A stretch of 42,090 nucleotides of DNA from a bacterium (GTDB taxonomy: Bacteria; Patescibacteriota; Patescibacteriia; Patescibacteriales; GWC2-42-12): the NCBI GenBank assembly GCA_030650415.1, contig JAUSEG010000003.1:1-42090 (forward strand), in the 5' to 3' direction. The notes beneath the pieces are model-generated. The model was given only the letters and a program-made list of their open reading frames with translations. It had not been told where the DNA came from and ran no database searches. The position numbers were made by a program, and so were the translations under genes. This document shows positions 5,889 to 14,746 of this stretch, piece after piece (position 1 is the stretch's first letter; each line of letters starts with the position of its first letter).

Positions 5889-7238
5889 TTAATTCTTAGC
5901 CAGGTATTTTATAATTTCGGCTAAGTTTTTTATTTTAATCATTTGAATTTTTTTTGCTTCATAGGCGCCGGCCGGGATGATGGCTTTAGTAAAGCCCAAT
6001 CTCTCGGCTTCTTTTAATTTTTGTTCCAGTTTGGCCACGGGTCGAATTTCTCCGCCCAAACCGACTTCGCCTAAAACCAAAGTTTTATTAGAGATGACTT
6101 GGTTTAAAAGCGAGGAGGCGATGGCCAAGCAAACGGCTAAGTCCAGACTGGGGTCGCTGACTTTTAAACCGCCAACCACGTTTAAAATAACGTCCTGATT
6201 GGTTAAATTTAAACCGGCGCGCTTAGTAAGAACCGCGATTAGAACCGAGAGGCGGTTTAAATCAAAACCCGAAGCTTTTCTCTGCGGATAGCCAAAAACC
6301 GTCTTGGTGGCTAAGGCCTGAACTTCGGTTAAAAAGGCGCGCGTGCCCTGGATTACGCAGCTTATCACCGAGCCGGTGATATTTTGGTTTTCTTCCATGA
6401 AGATCAAGGACGGGTTAGGCACTTCTTTAAAACCGCCGGCCGTCATTTCGAAAATGCCAATTTCATTGATTGAGCCAAAACGATTCTTAGTGGCGCGCAA
6501 TATCCGATAATCATGATTGGTTTCGGTTTCTAAATAGAGTACGGTATCAACAATATGTTCTAGCGTTTTCGGGCCGGCTAGCGTCCCGTCCTTGGTAATA
6601 TGGCCGATTAAGATAATGGCGATATTATTTTTTTTGGCCGATTCTAAAAAGCCGACGGTTGAACCGCGGATTTGATTTATGCCTCCGGCCTCGCCGGCGA
6701 TAGCGGAGGAATAAATGGTTTGAATGGAGTCAATAATCACCAGTCCGGGTTTTAGCTGATTAATGGTAGAAATAATTTTTTCCGCGTTGGTTTCACTCAG
6801 GAATTTAATTTTTTCCGGTTTGATTCCCAGCCGGTTGAATCTCTCTTTGATTTGGCCGGCCGATTCTTCGCCGCTAACGTAAATTACTTCGCTCTTTCTC
6901 TGGATGGCCGCGGCGATTTGTGCGACTAAAGTTGACTTGCCGATACCCGGTTCGCCGCCAAGCAAGACCAAGGAGCCGGCAGTCAGCCCGCCGCCTAAGA
7001 CTCGATCCAGCTCTTCGATATTAGTGCGGCGTCGATTAAATCCGGACGGTTGGTCTAATTTTTCTAAATCAACTATTTCGGCCGGGCTGGCTCCTGGCGT
7101 CTTTTCGATCGGCTTAAAATCCACAGTTTTTAGCTCCAAAGTTCCCCAGCCGCCGCACTCTAAACAACGCCCGCTCCACTTAGGAGATTGGGCGTCGCAA
7201 TTTTTACAGACGTAGAGCGTGGAGGTTTTGTTTGACAT
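5889..7238 (-). CDS. radA: DNA repair protein RadA/Sms
   Basis: RadA is a RecA-like branch-migration ATPase that helps resolve recombination intermediates. This 449-residue copy has the full family layout: zinc finger C11-x2-C14 / C25-x2-C28, Walker A GGEPGIGKST at 94-103, Walker B VIIDSIQT, the KNRFG motif that marks RadA, and a C-terminal Lon-like domain (about 310-449) ending in the VLGEVGLGGEIRPV region. Length is normal. The ATG at 7238 lies inside the 3' end of the upstream membrane-protein gene (35-base overlap), so the two are probably co-transcribed. With recG next door, this is a recombination-repair neighbourhood. Confidence 0.96.
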   Translation of the reverse strand: MSNKTSTLYVCKNCDAQSPKWSGRCLECGGWGTLELKTVDFKPIEKTPGASPAEIVDLEKLDQPSGFNRRRTNIEELDRVLGGGLTAGSLVLLGGEPGIGKSTLVAQIAAAIQRKSEVIYVSGEESAGQIKERFNRLGIKPEKIKFLSETNAEKIISTINQLKPGLVIIDSIQTIYSSAIAGEAGGINQIRGSTVGFLESAKKNNIAIILIGHITKDGTLAGPKTLEHIVDTVLYLETETNHDYRILRATKNRFGSINEIGIFEMTAGGFKEVPNPSLIFMEENQNITGSVISCVIQGTRAFLTEVQALATKTVFGYPQRKASGFDLNRLSVLIAVLTKRAGLNLTNQDVILNVVGGLKVSDPSLDLAVCLAIASSLLNQVISNKTLVLGEVGLGGEIRPVAKLEQKLKEAERLGFTKAIIPAGAYEAKKIQMIKIKNLAEIIKYLAKN

Positions 7239-7566
7239 GAGTATAAGATATTATTAGAAAAGCCATTAGCAGAAAGTATCCGCCTAATAAAAGTAGTGAT
7301 ATCAAGGACGTTTTCCATCGCTTTCTAAAGAGCTGGACTACTATTGCTACAAAAATACCAAAAAGGGCTATAGCTCTAGCAGAACTTAATAATATAAATA
7401 CTTTTAGAAGAAAATTTTGAGTATAGGTTATCGTAGCTGGAGTGGTTATATTACCCATAACTGCCCGCGATATTAAGGTACAAGATATATCCAGGATTAC
7501 ATATATAAATAAAGGAAGCCAGGCGCTATTAAGATAACCATTTAATACTTTTTTTATAATTTTCAT
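7204..7566 (-). CDS. Small membrane protein of unknown function
   Basis: A 120-residue protein with three likely membrane segments: about residues 15-35 (WLPLFIYVILDISCTLIS), 50-78 and 88-108. A basic start (MKIIKKV) and a basic loop RKRWK suggest inside orientation. No family recognised. It overlaps the start of radA by 35 bases in another frame, so translation may be coupled. A single family A palindrome (7582-7610) separates it from the propeller gene upstream. Confidence 0.6.
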   Translation of the reverse strand: MKIIKKVLNGYLNSAWLPLFIYVILDISCTLISRAVMGNITTPATITYTQNFLLKVFILLSSARAIALFGIFVAIVVQLFRKRWKTSLISLLLLGGYFLLMAFLIISYTHVKQNLHALRL

Positions 7567-7581
7567 GCTTTTTTGACACTT

Positions 7582-7610
7582 CTGGATTCCCGCCTTCGCG
7601 GGAATGACAA
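7582..7610. repeat. Single palindromic unit (family A)
   Basis: CTGGATTCCCGCC...GCGGGAATGACAA, one half of the composite seen elsewhere, lying between two minus-strand genes. Confidence 0.8.
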
Positions 7611-7617
7611 ATAATGG

Positions 7618-8859
7618 TTATTTAAGCTTTATCTTATTTATCCTGCCCGTGTTAGTATCCGTAAAGTAGAGATAATAACCATTATCAGAAACTATTAAAT
7701 CGGACATGGTGAATTGCCCGTCCGGTATGGCCACCAATCTTTTAAGGCCGGTTTGAGTATCAATTTTATATAGGCTGTCCTTAACGCCGTTAGCCAGCTC
7801 TCTGAATAAACCGGCGCCTTCTTCAAGTTGTTCCGGCACAGCGCAGTAAACGTCGGTTTTAGAAGCAAAGACGCATTTATCCGCCCAGGTCTGGACATTT
7901 AATTTGGCTCGTCCGCCGCCAATGCTTTCGCCTTGCGCGTCAGCTATCCAAAGTTCCGGTTTAAGGTCATTAGAACTTGAATAAACGCTATAGAGCAGGC
8001 GATCGCCTTGAGGCGACCATTCGGTCGTAAGACCGCGGCCCTCGATAGTCAGGGATTTAAAATTTTCATTGTTTAATCCGACAAAGAAGACGGATTGCTG
8101 GTCAAGTCCGATGCCCTCGGTAAACATAGCCACGGTTTGGTTGTTTGGCGACCAGGAAGGATAAACCGTGCCATCATTTTCGCCCAAGGCGGCAATCCTT
8201 TGCGCTTCGGTGCCCTGGTCGTTAATTACCGCCAGCCAGCGATTATCAACCGCTTCGGCCAGGCTCTTCATAACAATTCTTGAGCCATCCGGAGAAAAGT
8301 CAAAATCCTGCCAATGCTTGGGCAGGCTGATTTGTTTGTTAGTTTTAAAATCGTAAATAATTTTTGCCTGATCAGGATATTCTAAAATCGCTTTGTTCTT
8401 ATTTGGCGACCAGGTAATTTTTTGAACTTCATGAAAAACCGCGCTCGAGAGCGGAGTGATTTTTCCATCCTTGGTCACTTGGTAAAATTTGCCGTCTGTT
8501 TTGTCATAATAAAAAAGGTCATTGCCATCAGACGATAGAGTCGCGCCAAGACTTTGAGTTTGATTCAGCTCGGTTGTTTGCGTTAATCCGCCTTGGGCGG
8601 TAAGACTGGCTTGAATTTTTCCATCGGGTTCAGATATCAGGCCGTTTCCCGAACCTTGGCCCGGTTCGACTATCTGGCCTGTGCCGGTTTGGGCGATTGG
8701 CAGTCCGCCTTGGCTGGTGGAAGTTCCTGTCCCCGGGGTTATGGCCGGAGGCAGGCTAGGTTTAAAAAACATGATGTAAAGCAGATAGCCGAAGATAAGA
8801 ACCGCTAAAATAAAGCCAATGACGATGAAGATTTTTTTATATTTGCTTAGAAAGTCCAT
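7618..8859 (-). CDS. Membrane-anchored WD40/TolB-like beta-propeller protein
   Basis: About 413 residues. A Lys-rich start and one membrane helix (IFIVIGFILAVLIFGYLLYIMF) are followed by a Pro/Gly/Thr/Gln-rich linker and then repeated beta-blades with the PD40-type signature: ITWSPNKNKAIL, DFSPDGSRIVM, YPSWSPNNQTVAMF and TEWSPQGDRLLY. The propeller should face outside the cell and probably binds protein or glycan. I start it at ATG 8859; a TTG at 8886 would add nine residues but has no ribosome binding site. It is divergent from the pilus operon, sharing the 8860-9048 intergenic region, so a pilus-linked or surface role is possible but unproven. Confidence 0.8.
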   Translation of the reverse strand: MDFLSKYKKIFIVIGFILAVLIFGYLLYIMFFKPSLPPAITPGTGTSTSQGGLPIAQTGTGQIVEPGQGSGNGLISEPDGKIQASLTAQGGLTQTTELNQTQSLGATLSSDGNDLFYYDKTDGKFYQVTKDGKITPLSSAVFHEVQKITWSPNKNKAILEYPDQAKIIYDFKTNKQISLPKHWQDFDFSPDGSRIVMKSLAEAVDNRWLAVINDQGTEAQRIAALGENDGTVYPSWSPNNQTVAMFTEGIGLDQQSVFFVGLNNENFKSLTIEGRGLTTEWSPQGDRLLYSVYSSSNDLKPELWIADAQGESIGGGRAKLNVQTWADKCVFASKTDVYCAVPEQLEEGAGLFRELANGVKDSLYKIDTQTGLKRLVAIPDGQFTMSDLIVSDNGYYLYFTDTNTGRINKIKLK

Positions 8860-8896
8860 ATGAATTAATGAAAGTTTATTAAACAAGGGAAAATTT

Positions 8897-8996
8897 TTGT
8901 GAAATTGAAAATTTGTGGTATAATAATCTGAGGCAGGTAAGAAATTATTTAGTCATCTCTTTAACCTTTAGCGTTATTGTTATATAATTATATAAT
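8897..8996 (+). promoter_or_regulatory. Promoter region of the type IV pilus operon
   Basis: TTGTGA (8897-8902), a 16-base spacer and an extended TGG-TATAAT (-10 at 8919-8924). A second TATAAT at 8991-8996, with a weak TTTAGC upstream, would start transcription about 45 bases before pilM. Nothing else is seen in this divergent intergenic region. Confidence 0.55.
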
Positions 8997-9048
8997 ACGA
9001 TAGCCCTTGATGTCAAAGCGCGGCTATTTATTATCTAATTCAATTTTT

Positions 9049-10131
9049 ATGAGTTTATTTTTTCCCAGAGAAAGCTGCTTAGGCATAGATATCGGTTCTT
9101 CAAGCATAAAAATAGTTGAGCTGAAAAATGAAGGCGGCAAAATTAAGCTTTTAACCTATGGTTTTAGTGAAAGTTTTAATGATTTAGACCAGGCTAGTCC
9201 GAAAGAAATAGCGGCGATTATTAATAAGATTTGCCAAGAAGCCGGCGCTACCAGCCGTAAAGCGATTTCCGCCTTGCCGACTTTCTCGGTTTTTTCTTCC
9301 ATTATAAGCCTATCCGGCGTAGATAAAAAAGATTTAGCCTCAGCTATCAATTGGGAAGCAAAGAAAGTGATTCCTTTGCCGCTCGAAGAAATGATTTTAG
9401 ATTGGAAAAAAATCGTTAATGTCGGTGAAGAAAAAACCGGCCTGCCTGCCTTGCCTACCGACAGGCCGGCCGGACAGGCAGGCAATAAGGGTGACACAAA
9501 GATTCTATTAACCGGCGCGCCGCGGACTTTGGTTAAAAAATACATTGAAATTTTTAAAAATGCCCAGATAAATTTATCAAGTCTGGAAACCGAAACCTTC
9601 GCGCTTATTCGGTCGCTTTTGGGCAATGATAAGTCAACCGTCATGATTGTCGAAATTGGCACTAAAACCTCCAGTTTTAATATCGTTGATCAAAACATTC
9701 CGATTTTAAATAGAAGCATTGATATCGGCGGCTGGACTATAACTAAAGCGATCAGCGATAATCTTAATATCGGCCTGGATCGAGCTGAGCAATTTAAATA
9801 TGATATGGGTATAAGTTCAATCGATTCGGCGGACAATACTATTCCAAAAACCATAGTTGAGAGTATTTCCCCGATTATAAATGAAATAAAATACGCTCTG
9901 AATATCTATCAAAATAAGAGCAATAAAAAAGTTGATAAAATTATTTTAAGCGGCGGTTCGGCCTTGCTTATAAACTTTACCAGCTATCTATCAAAAATGT
10001 TGAATATTAATGTCTTGGCCGGCGATCCTTGGGCAAAAGTTTCTTGTCCAGTCGACTTAAAACCGCTCTTGGATGAAATTGCGCCCCGTATGGCCATAGC
10101 CATAGGTTTGTCGCTTAGAGGGATGGAATAA
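9049..10131 (+). CDS. pilM: Type IV pilus inner-membrane platform protein PilM
   Basis: PilM is an actin-like cytoplasmic ATP-binding protein that binds the N-terminus of PilN. The phosphate-1 motif GIDIGSSSIKIVEL opens the protein, VEIGTKTSSFNIV is the second phosphate loop, and IILSGGSALL is the adenosine-binding motif. I start at ATG 9049 (360 residues), where the family alignment begins; in-frame TTG 9007 and ATG 9010 would add 13-14 residues. Residues about 131-147 (GLPALPTDRPAGQAGNKG) are encoded by a palindromic repeat with no counterpart in the fold. First gene of the pilus operon, with pilN next. Confidence 0.93.
   Translation: MSLFFPRESCLGIDIGSSSIKIVELKNEGGKIKLLTYGFSESFNDLDQASPKEIAAIINKICQEAGATSRKAISALPTFSVFSSIISLSGVDKKDLASAINWEAKKVIPLPLEEMILDWKKIVNVGEEKTGLPALPTDRPAGQAGNKGDTKILLTGAPRTLVKKYIEIFKNAQINLSSLETETFALIRSLLGNDKSTVMIVEIGTKTSSFNIVDQNIPILNRSIDIGGWTITKAISDNLNIGLDRAEQFKYDMGISSIDSADNTIPKTIVESISPIINEIKYALNIYQNKSNKKVDKIILSGGSALLINFTSYLSKMLNINVLAGDPWAKVSCPVDLKPLLDEIAPRMAIAIGLSLRGME
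9438..9484. repeat. Palindromic repeat inserted in frame in pilM (family C)
   Basis: GCCTGCCTGCC and GGACAGGCAGGCA form an inverted repeat around ACAGGCCGGCCGG. The frame stays open. The arms resemble the stem around the inner tRNA-Arg at 2781-2889. Confidence 0.7.
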
Positions 10132-10135
10132 TAAA

Positions 10136-10257
10136 TTTTTAATTTTTAATTTCTAATTTCTAAACAATGATTTAATATCTCAATTTTCAAACAACGCGGT
10201 TTTTTATAATTGAAAATTAAATCATTGAAAATTGAAAATTAGAAATTGAAAATTATA
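10136..10257. repeat. AT-rich repeat between pilM and pilN (family B)
   Basis: Alternating TTTTTAATTTCTAATTTC and GAAAATTAGAAATTGAAAAT blocks can fold back on each other. Similar blocks lie before pilC, before pilin 1, before the O-antigen-ligase gene, before pilD and before dnaG. Confidence 0.65.
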
Positions 10258-10262
10258 TTAAT

Positions 10263-11762
10263 ATGTCCGATATTGATTTTTTAGCCAACAATAAATTGGC
10301 TGATGATAAAGAGTCCAAGGATCAGAATAATCGAAAAGAAAAAATAGCCTGGACAAAGCCGGATGAAAATAAACCCCTGGTTAAAGAAGCGCCTTTTTCT
10401 CTGCTGTCTTTTTTTGGCGGGAAAAAACCGGTTAAAAAGCCAACCGTGGAAAAGCCGAGTATTGATAAAAATAAAATCAGAGATTCGCGTCGAGAAATTT
10501 TAAAATTGATAAAACATAACGAAAGTTCAGCGGTCAAAGAAAAAATCCAGCCGGGCAAGGGCTGGCTGGCCGGTTTAATGGAAAAATTAAAAAAACAGCC
10601 CGATCATAAAGAAGCTTTAATAAGTTATCACCAGATTTTTAGCCAAGAAAAAAATAAAAGAAGCCTGCCTGTTTCTCCTCCGCCTCCGCTAGCCGATAAG
10701 TTAAGCGCGGCGAAGTTCAGCTCGCCCGTCTCGCCTGGCGCGAGCCCTCGCTCCGTCTTCGACCAGTCGAAGCGGGGAGGCGAAGCGGTTCGCCAGGCCG
10801 AAATTCCCGTTAAACCGATAATTTCGCCCCTAGTTGTCAAGCAGCTCTCTAACGAGGCTCTTCTGGCAATGGATAACCGCGCGCTATGGGCTGATCAGAA
10901 TAAAAAAACCTTTAAGGCAGAGGCCTTAGTAGAAAAAAAACCGCTCGCGGCGAAGCCGGAAAAAGCGGTAAAGAGTAGCTTTTTAAGCAGATTTTTAAAG
11001 ATGATAAAGGACAGCCTGGCGAATTTAAGCCAGCCGAGAATAAAGCCGGCTAAAGTTATTTCGGCAGAAGCTTTGAAAAAAACTGAAGCGCCAATCATTC
11101 AACCGCCGCCGGTCAAACCGGTCCAGGAAGAAAAAACGGAAGTTAAGAAAAAACCCTTAGAAAAAAAAGAGCCGCCTCAAATAAAATTTAAGCAGGCAAA
11201 AGTTTTAGAAACAAACCTGATTAAAGGGGAAATAATAACTTTCTTTGATTGGCGCAGGAAAATTATTACTTTAATAAATGCTATTTTAATTCCGATTTTT
11301 TTATTGGTAATAATTCATTTTGGGCTGATCTTTTACCAAGGGCAGAATCAAAAAAAACTTCAGGAGCAGGCCAAGAGTCTTAATGACTTAACGGAAGAAA
11401 CCAAGCAGGAGGAAGTCGGCTTGAAGGAAATTCTTGATTTTCAGGCCAGGTTGAAAATAGTTTCTCAAATATTCGCCAAGCACATATATTGGACGAACTT
11501 CTTTAAATTTTTAGAAGATAATACGATCAAAGACGTTTATTACGCCGGTTTTAGCGGAGCTACCGGAGGCAGCTATTCGTTAGAGGCGGTTGCTTCAGAC
11601 TTTAGTAATATTTCCGAGCAAATCAATATTTTAAGAGATAATGAAAAAATAACCGAGGCTCGCACGCTGGGCGGAGAATTTATGACCGATGATTCGGCCG
11701 ATGGGAATAAGGTTAAATTTACTTTAGATTTTACAATTTCAAAAGATATTTTTATTGAGTGA
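10263..11762 (+). CDS. pilN: PilN-like pilus assembly protein with a long disordered N-terminus
   Basis: PilN links cytoplasmic PilM to PilO through one membrane helix. The PilN part is here the C-terminal third: FDWRRK, then a helix at about residues 337-358 (LINAILIPIFLLVIIHFGLIFY), a coiled coil (QEQAKSLNDLTEETKQEEV) and a ferredoxin-like end. The first 320 or so residues are Lys/Pro-rich and low-complexity. Typical PilN is about 200 residues, so 499 is unusual. Residues about 150-180 (around SPGASPRSVFDQSKRGG) lie in a GC-rich stretch with inverted CGCCTGGCG/CGCCAGGC ends and are probably repeat-derived. The call rests on position after pilM and before pilO, plus the topology. Confidence 0.8.
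   Translation: MSDIDFLANNKLADDKESKDQNNRKEKIAWTKPDENKPLVKEAPFSLLSFFGGKKPVKKPTVEKPSIDKNKIRDSRREILKLIKHNESSAVKEKIQPGKGWLAGLMEKLKKQPDHKEALISYHQIFSQEKNKRSLPVSPPPPLADKLSAAKFSSPVSPGASPRSVFDQSKRGGEAVRQAEIPVKPIISPLVVKQLSNEALLAMDNRALWADQNKKTFKAEALVEKKPLAAKPEKAVKSSFLSRFLKMIKDSLANLSQPRIKPAKVISAEALKKTEAPIIQPPPVKPVQEEKTEVKKKPLEKKEPPQIKFKQAKVLETNLIKGEIITFFDWRRKIITLINAILIPIFLLVIIHFGLIFYQGQNQKKLQEQAKSLNDLTEETKQEEVGLKEILDFQARLKIVSQIFAKHIYWTNFFKFLEDNTIKDVYYAGFSGATGGSYSLEAVASDFSNISEQINILRDNEKITEARTLGGEFMTDDSADGNKVKFTLDFTISKDIFIE
10711..10800. repeat. GC-rich palindromic insertion in frame in pilN
   Basis: TCGCCTGGCGCGAG at the left pairs with GGTTCGCCAGGC at the right, in an otherwise AT-rich Lys codon region. 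The inserted peptide is rich in Ser, Pro, Arg and Gly. Confidence 0.45.
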
Positions 11763-11766
11763 TAAT

Positions 11767-12471
11767 ATGGAAAATAAAGACAAAAACATTGTCCATCCGC
11801 CAAGCGGCGAAGAATTGGATGATAAACAGGAAAAAAAGTTTGACAGTTTATTAAAAAGACGGATAAACCTTTTTTTGATTGATTATTTCGGCTATTTAAG
11901 CTTGGCTTTGGTTTTTATAATTTTTGCCTCCGGCTTGCTATTCTTTGTCTACCCCCAATATCAAAAGACGATTAAGGGCGACGAAGCGGCAAAAAAAAAT
12001 CTGCAAGGCGATTATGAAAATAAAAATCGCGACTTAAAGGCCATTCGCAGCCTAAAAGATTCATATCAGTCAATTAGCGACGCGGATAAAAAAAGGCTTG
12101 CCGAAATGGTTCCGGCCGGCGATAATAATATACATTTGATTACCGAGATTGAGTCGATGGCTTTAAAAAACGGCGTTATTTTAAACTCCATTAAGATTGA
12201 AGAAAATCTTAAAAGCCAGCTTAAGCCTAAATTAAGAGTTGATTCTGATGAAAAAAAAGTAATTTCAGCGGGAATTTTTGAGCAGTTGCCCGAGGGAATC
12301 GGTTCAATAAAAATGGATATTAGCCTAAGTTCGGTGAGCTATTCGATTTTAAAAAACCTGTTTAAGACTTTTGAAAATAATTTGCGGCTTATGGATATAG
12401 CGAAAGTGGACTACGATTCGGAAAAAAATAAGGTTATTTTTACCATTTATTCCTATTATTCAATTCGTTAA
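11767..12471 (+). CDS. pilO: PilO-like pilus assembly protein
   Basis: A 234-residue bitopic protein: a charged cytoplasmic start, one helix at about residues 42-64 (YLSLALVFIIFASGLLFFVYP), a coiled coil (about 70-115) and an extracytoplasmic alpha/beta domain. PilO pairs with PilN in the alignment subcomplex. I use ATG 11767, four bases after the pilN stop; a TTG at 11755 overlaps that stop. The sequence is divergent and the name rests on order and topology. Confidence 0.8.
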   Translation: MENKDKNIVHPPSGEELDDKQEKKFDSLLKRRINLFLIDYFGYLSLALVFIIFASGLLFFVYPQYQKTIKGDEAAKKNLQGDYENKNRDLKAIRSLKDSYQSISDADKKRLAEMVPAGDNNIHLITEIESMALKNGVILNSIKIEENLKSQLKPKLRVDSDEKKVISAGIFEQLPEGIGSIKMDISLSSVSYSILKNLFKTFENNLRLMDIAKVDYDSEKNKVIFTIYSYYSIR

Positions 12472-12523
12472 ATTATTACGCGCCCCAGTTTAACGGGGGT
12501 TTAAATGAGCAAAAAAATAATTT

Positions 12524-12841
12524 ATGCTGGTATTAAAAAAGCTATCAACTAAAAAATTAACAATTTATATTTTTATTATCGCCCTGATGCTTGGCAGTAT
12601 TGGTTTTGTCTTATATAAAAATCGCGGTTCAAGCGATAGCGCGCCCGCGGCCGTAGAAAGTCCCGCGCCGGGCGCTTCTTCCCTCGAACCAGCCAATCCG
12701 GAAGTAAGCAAGGTTAAAAATATCAAAGGCTTGGATTTAACAATTTTTTCCAGTAAAAAATATAATGAATTAAGAGAAAATATCTTGGGCCCTCAGGAAA
12801 ATTTGGATTTGGGCAAGAGAGATCCCTTTAAACCCAACTAA
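12524..12841 (+). CDS. Short single-helix protein, PilP-like
   Basis: A 105-residue protein with one membrane helix (about residues 11-31, LTIYIFIIALMLGSIGFVLY), a Ser/Pro/Ala linker, and a C-terminal end KRDPFKPN. The RDPF-x-P motif is characteristic of the PilP linker, where it precedes the globular HR domain. Here the protein stops right after it, so it is PilP-like without that domain, or a different small pilus protein. Its place between pilO and pilB fits PilP. A GGGGG at 12493 belongs to a short hairpin CCCCAGTTTAACGGGG rather than a clear ribosome binding site. Confidence 0.7.
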   Translation: MLVLKKLSTKKLTIYIFIIALMLGSIGFVLYKNRGSSDSAPAAVESPAPGASSLEPANPEVSKVKNIKGLDLTIFSSKKYNELRENILGPQENLDLGKRDPFKPN

Positions 12842-12887
12842 TCGTCAAGCGGCCGCTCAATATATTAATTATTATAATGATCATATA

Positions 12888-14678
12888 ATGACAAAACTAG
12901 AAGAACTAATAGATTTATTAGTTAAAAATAAATTAATAACCGCCGCAGCGCTGGCGGAAATAAAAACCTTGCCGGTTTTTAGCGTTAATCCGGAAGAAGC
13001 GATCGTTAAGAACGGCTCGGTTGATATTGAAGAACTTACCAAGCTAAAAGCCAAAGTTTATGGCTTCACTTATCAAAGCTTGCTGGATAGAAAAATTTCC
13101 GATCAGGCATTAAATTCGATTCCTTTGGAAGCGGCCGGTAATTATAAAACCATTTGCTTCCAAATTAATACGAAAAAAATGCTGGTAGGCATATTTGATC
13201 CGGAAAATTATAAAGCGATTGAGGCCATAGATTTCTTAGCCAAGAAACAACGTTTAAGCCCCGAATATTTTTTAATTTCCAGATTAAGTTTCGAGCAGGC
13301 CTTAGCCCAATATAAAGTTTCTGAGGGAGAGGCTTCGGCCTTAGACTCCGAAGATTCTTCGGTGCATTATAAGCGCTTGAATGAAGAGGTTTCCGGAGCG
13401 TTAAAATTTAAAGACGAGGAAGACGCTTTAGATCAAGCTAAAAATAGAACCGAAGATGAAAAAATTGAAGAAATTATAAGAGTGGCTCCGGTCTCAAAAA
13501 TCGTTTCCGTAATTATCAGGCACGCGGTTGAGGGCCGGGCTTCGGATATTCATATTGAACCGATGCAGAAAGAGAGCCGAGTTAGATATAGAATTGACGG
13601 CATTCTTCATACTTCGTTGATTTTGCCGAAAAATGTTCATAGCGCGATTGTCGGCAGAATTAAGGTTTTAGCCGAATTAAGGCTTGATGAAACTAGAATG
13701 CCTCAGGACGGGAGAATCAGAATAAATATTAATAATCGAGATATTGATTTAAGAGTTTCGGTTTTACCCTTGCTTGAAGAAGAAAAAGTCGTGATGAGAA
13801 TTCTAGATATAACCAAGGGCGCCCCAACTCTCGAAGATTTGGGCTTTATGGGCCCGGGCTTAAAAATAATTTTAAAAAATTTGGAAAAAACCGATGGCAT
13901 GTTCTTGGTGGCCGGGCCGACCGGTTCGGGTAAATCAACCACGCTTTTCTCCGTTCTCACCAGTCTTAACGAGGAAGGTATAAATATTTCTACGCTCGAG
14001 GATCCGATAGAATATTACGTTAAGGGAGCTAATCAGTCGCAAGTTAGGCCGGAAATCGGTTTTACTTTTGCCTCCGGATTGCGTTCGCTTCTGCGCCAGG
14101 ATCCGGACGTTATAATGGTTGGAGAAATCAGAGATAACGAAACCGCCGAATTGGGCATTCATGCCAGTCTGACCGGGCACTTTGTTCTATCAACCCTGCA
14201 CACTAACGACGCCTTGGGCGCCATACCCAGGCTTCTAGATATGAAGATTGAGCCTTTTCTCTTGGGCTCGACATTAAATCTTGTTTTGGCTCAAAGGCTG
14301 GCCAGAAAAATTTGCACGCATTGCAAGGTTGAGCAGAAATTACCGGATGATGTCATCGAAAATATTAAAAAAGAATTGGCAGTTACCCCAAGCGCGGTGA
14401 TTAAACAAATGCTGCCGGATTTTGCTATAAATAAAATTAAATTCTATAAAGGCGAGGGCTGCGCCCGCTGCGGTTCAACCGGCTATCTGGGCAGAGTCGC
14501 TTTAGCCGAAGTGCTTGATGTTAATGATAAGATAAAAGAAATTATCATGGATAATAAAAAAAACTTAACGATTGACGACTTGGTAAAAAATCAGGATTTT
14601 ATAACCATGAGGCAAGATGGTATAATAAAGGCGCTGCTGGGCTTAACCACTGTGGAAGAAATAATCAGGACGGTTTGA
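12888..14678 (+). CDS. pilB: Type IV pilus assembly ATPase PilB/GspE
   Basis: The hexameric motor that powers pilus extension. This 596-residue protein has an N-terminal MshEN-type domain (about 1-150), then ASDIHIEP, Walker A GPTGSGKST (about 344-352), the Asp-box region EDPIEYY, Walker B PDVIMVGEIRD (about 405) and the His box STLHTND. A tetracysteine zinc motif (CTHC at about 475 and CARCG at about 524) marks extension ATPases and is absent from PilT. All catalytic residues look intact. It follows the pilMNO cluster and is separated by 68 bases from the response regulator. Confidence 0.97.
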   Translation: MTKLEELIDLLVKNKLITAAALAEIKTLPVFSVNPEEAIVKNGSVDIEELTKLKAKVYGFTYQSLLDRKISDQALNSIPLEAAGNYKTICFQINTKKMLVGIFDPENYKAIEAIDFLAKKQRLSPEYFLISRLSFEQALAQYKVSEGEASALDSEDSSVHYKRLNEEVSGALKFKDEEDALDQAKNRTEDEKIEEIIRVAPVSKIVSVIIRHAVEGRASDIHIEPMQKESRVRYRIDGILHTSLILPKNVHSAIVGRIKVLAELRLDETRMPQDGRIRININNRDIDLRVSVLPLLEEEKVVMRILDITKGAPTLEDLGFMGPGLKIILKNLEKTDGMFLVAGPTGSGKSTTLFSVLTSLNEEGINISTLEDPIEYYVKGANQSQVRPEIGFTFASGLRSLLRQDPDVIMVGEIRDNETAELGIHASLTGHFVLSTLHTNDALGAIPRLLDMKIEPFLLGSTLNLVLAQRLARKICTHCKVEQKLPDDVIENIKKELAVTPSAVIKQMLPDFAINKIKFYKGEGCARCGSTGYLGRVALAEVLDVNDKIKEIIMDNKKNLTIDDLVKNQDFITMRQDGIIKALLGLTTVEEIIRTV

Positions 14679-14746
14679 AGTCTGTCGGCCGCGGCTTTTA
14701 CGGCTCGCGCGCGAGCTTCAATAGCTAATTAATTCTATATAATAAT

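Noticed and set aside
12505-12552. 15-codon upstream frame overlapping the PilP-like start
   Set aside because: It follows a G-run that is part of a short hairpin and there is no sign of conservation; likely chance.
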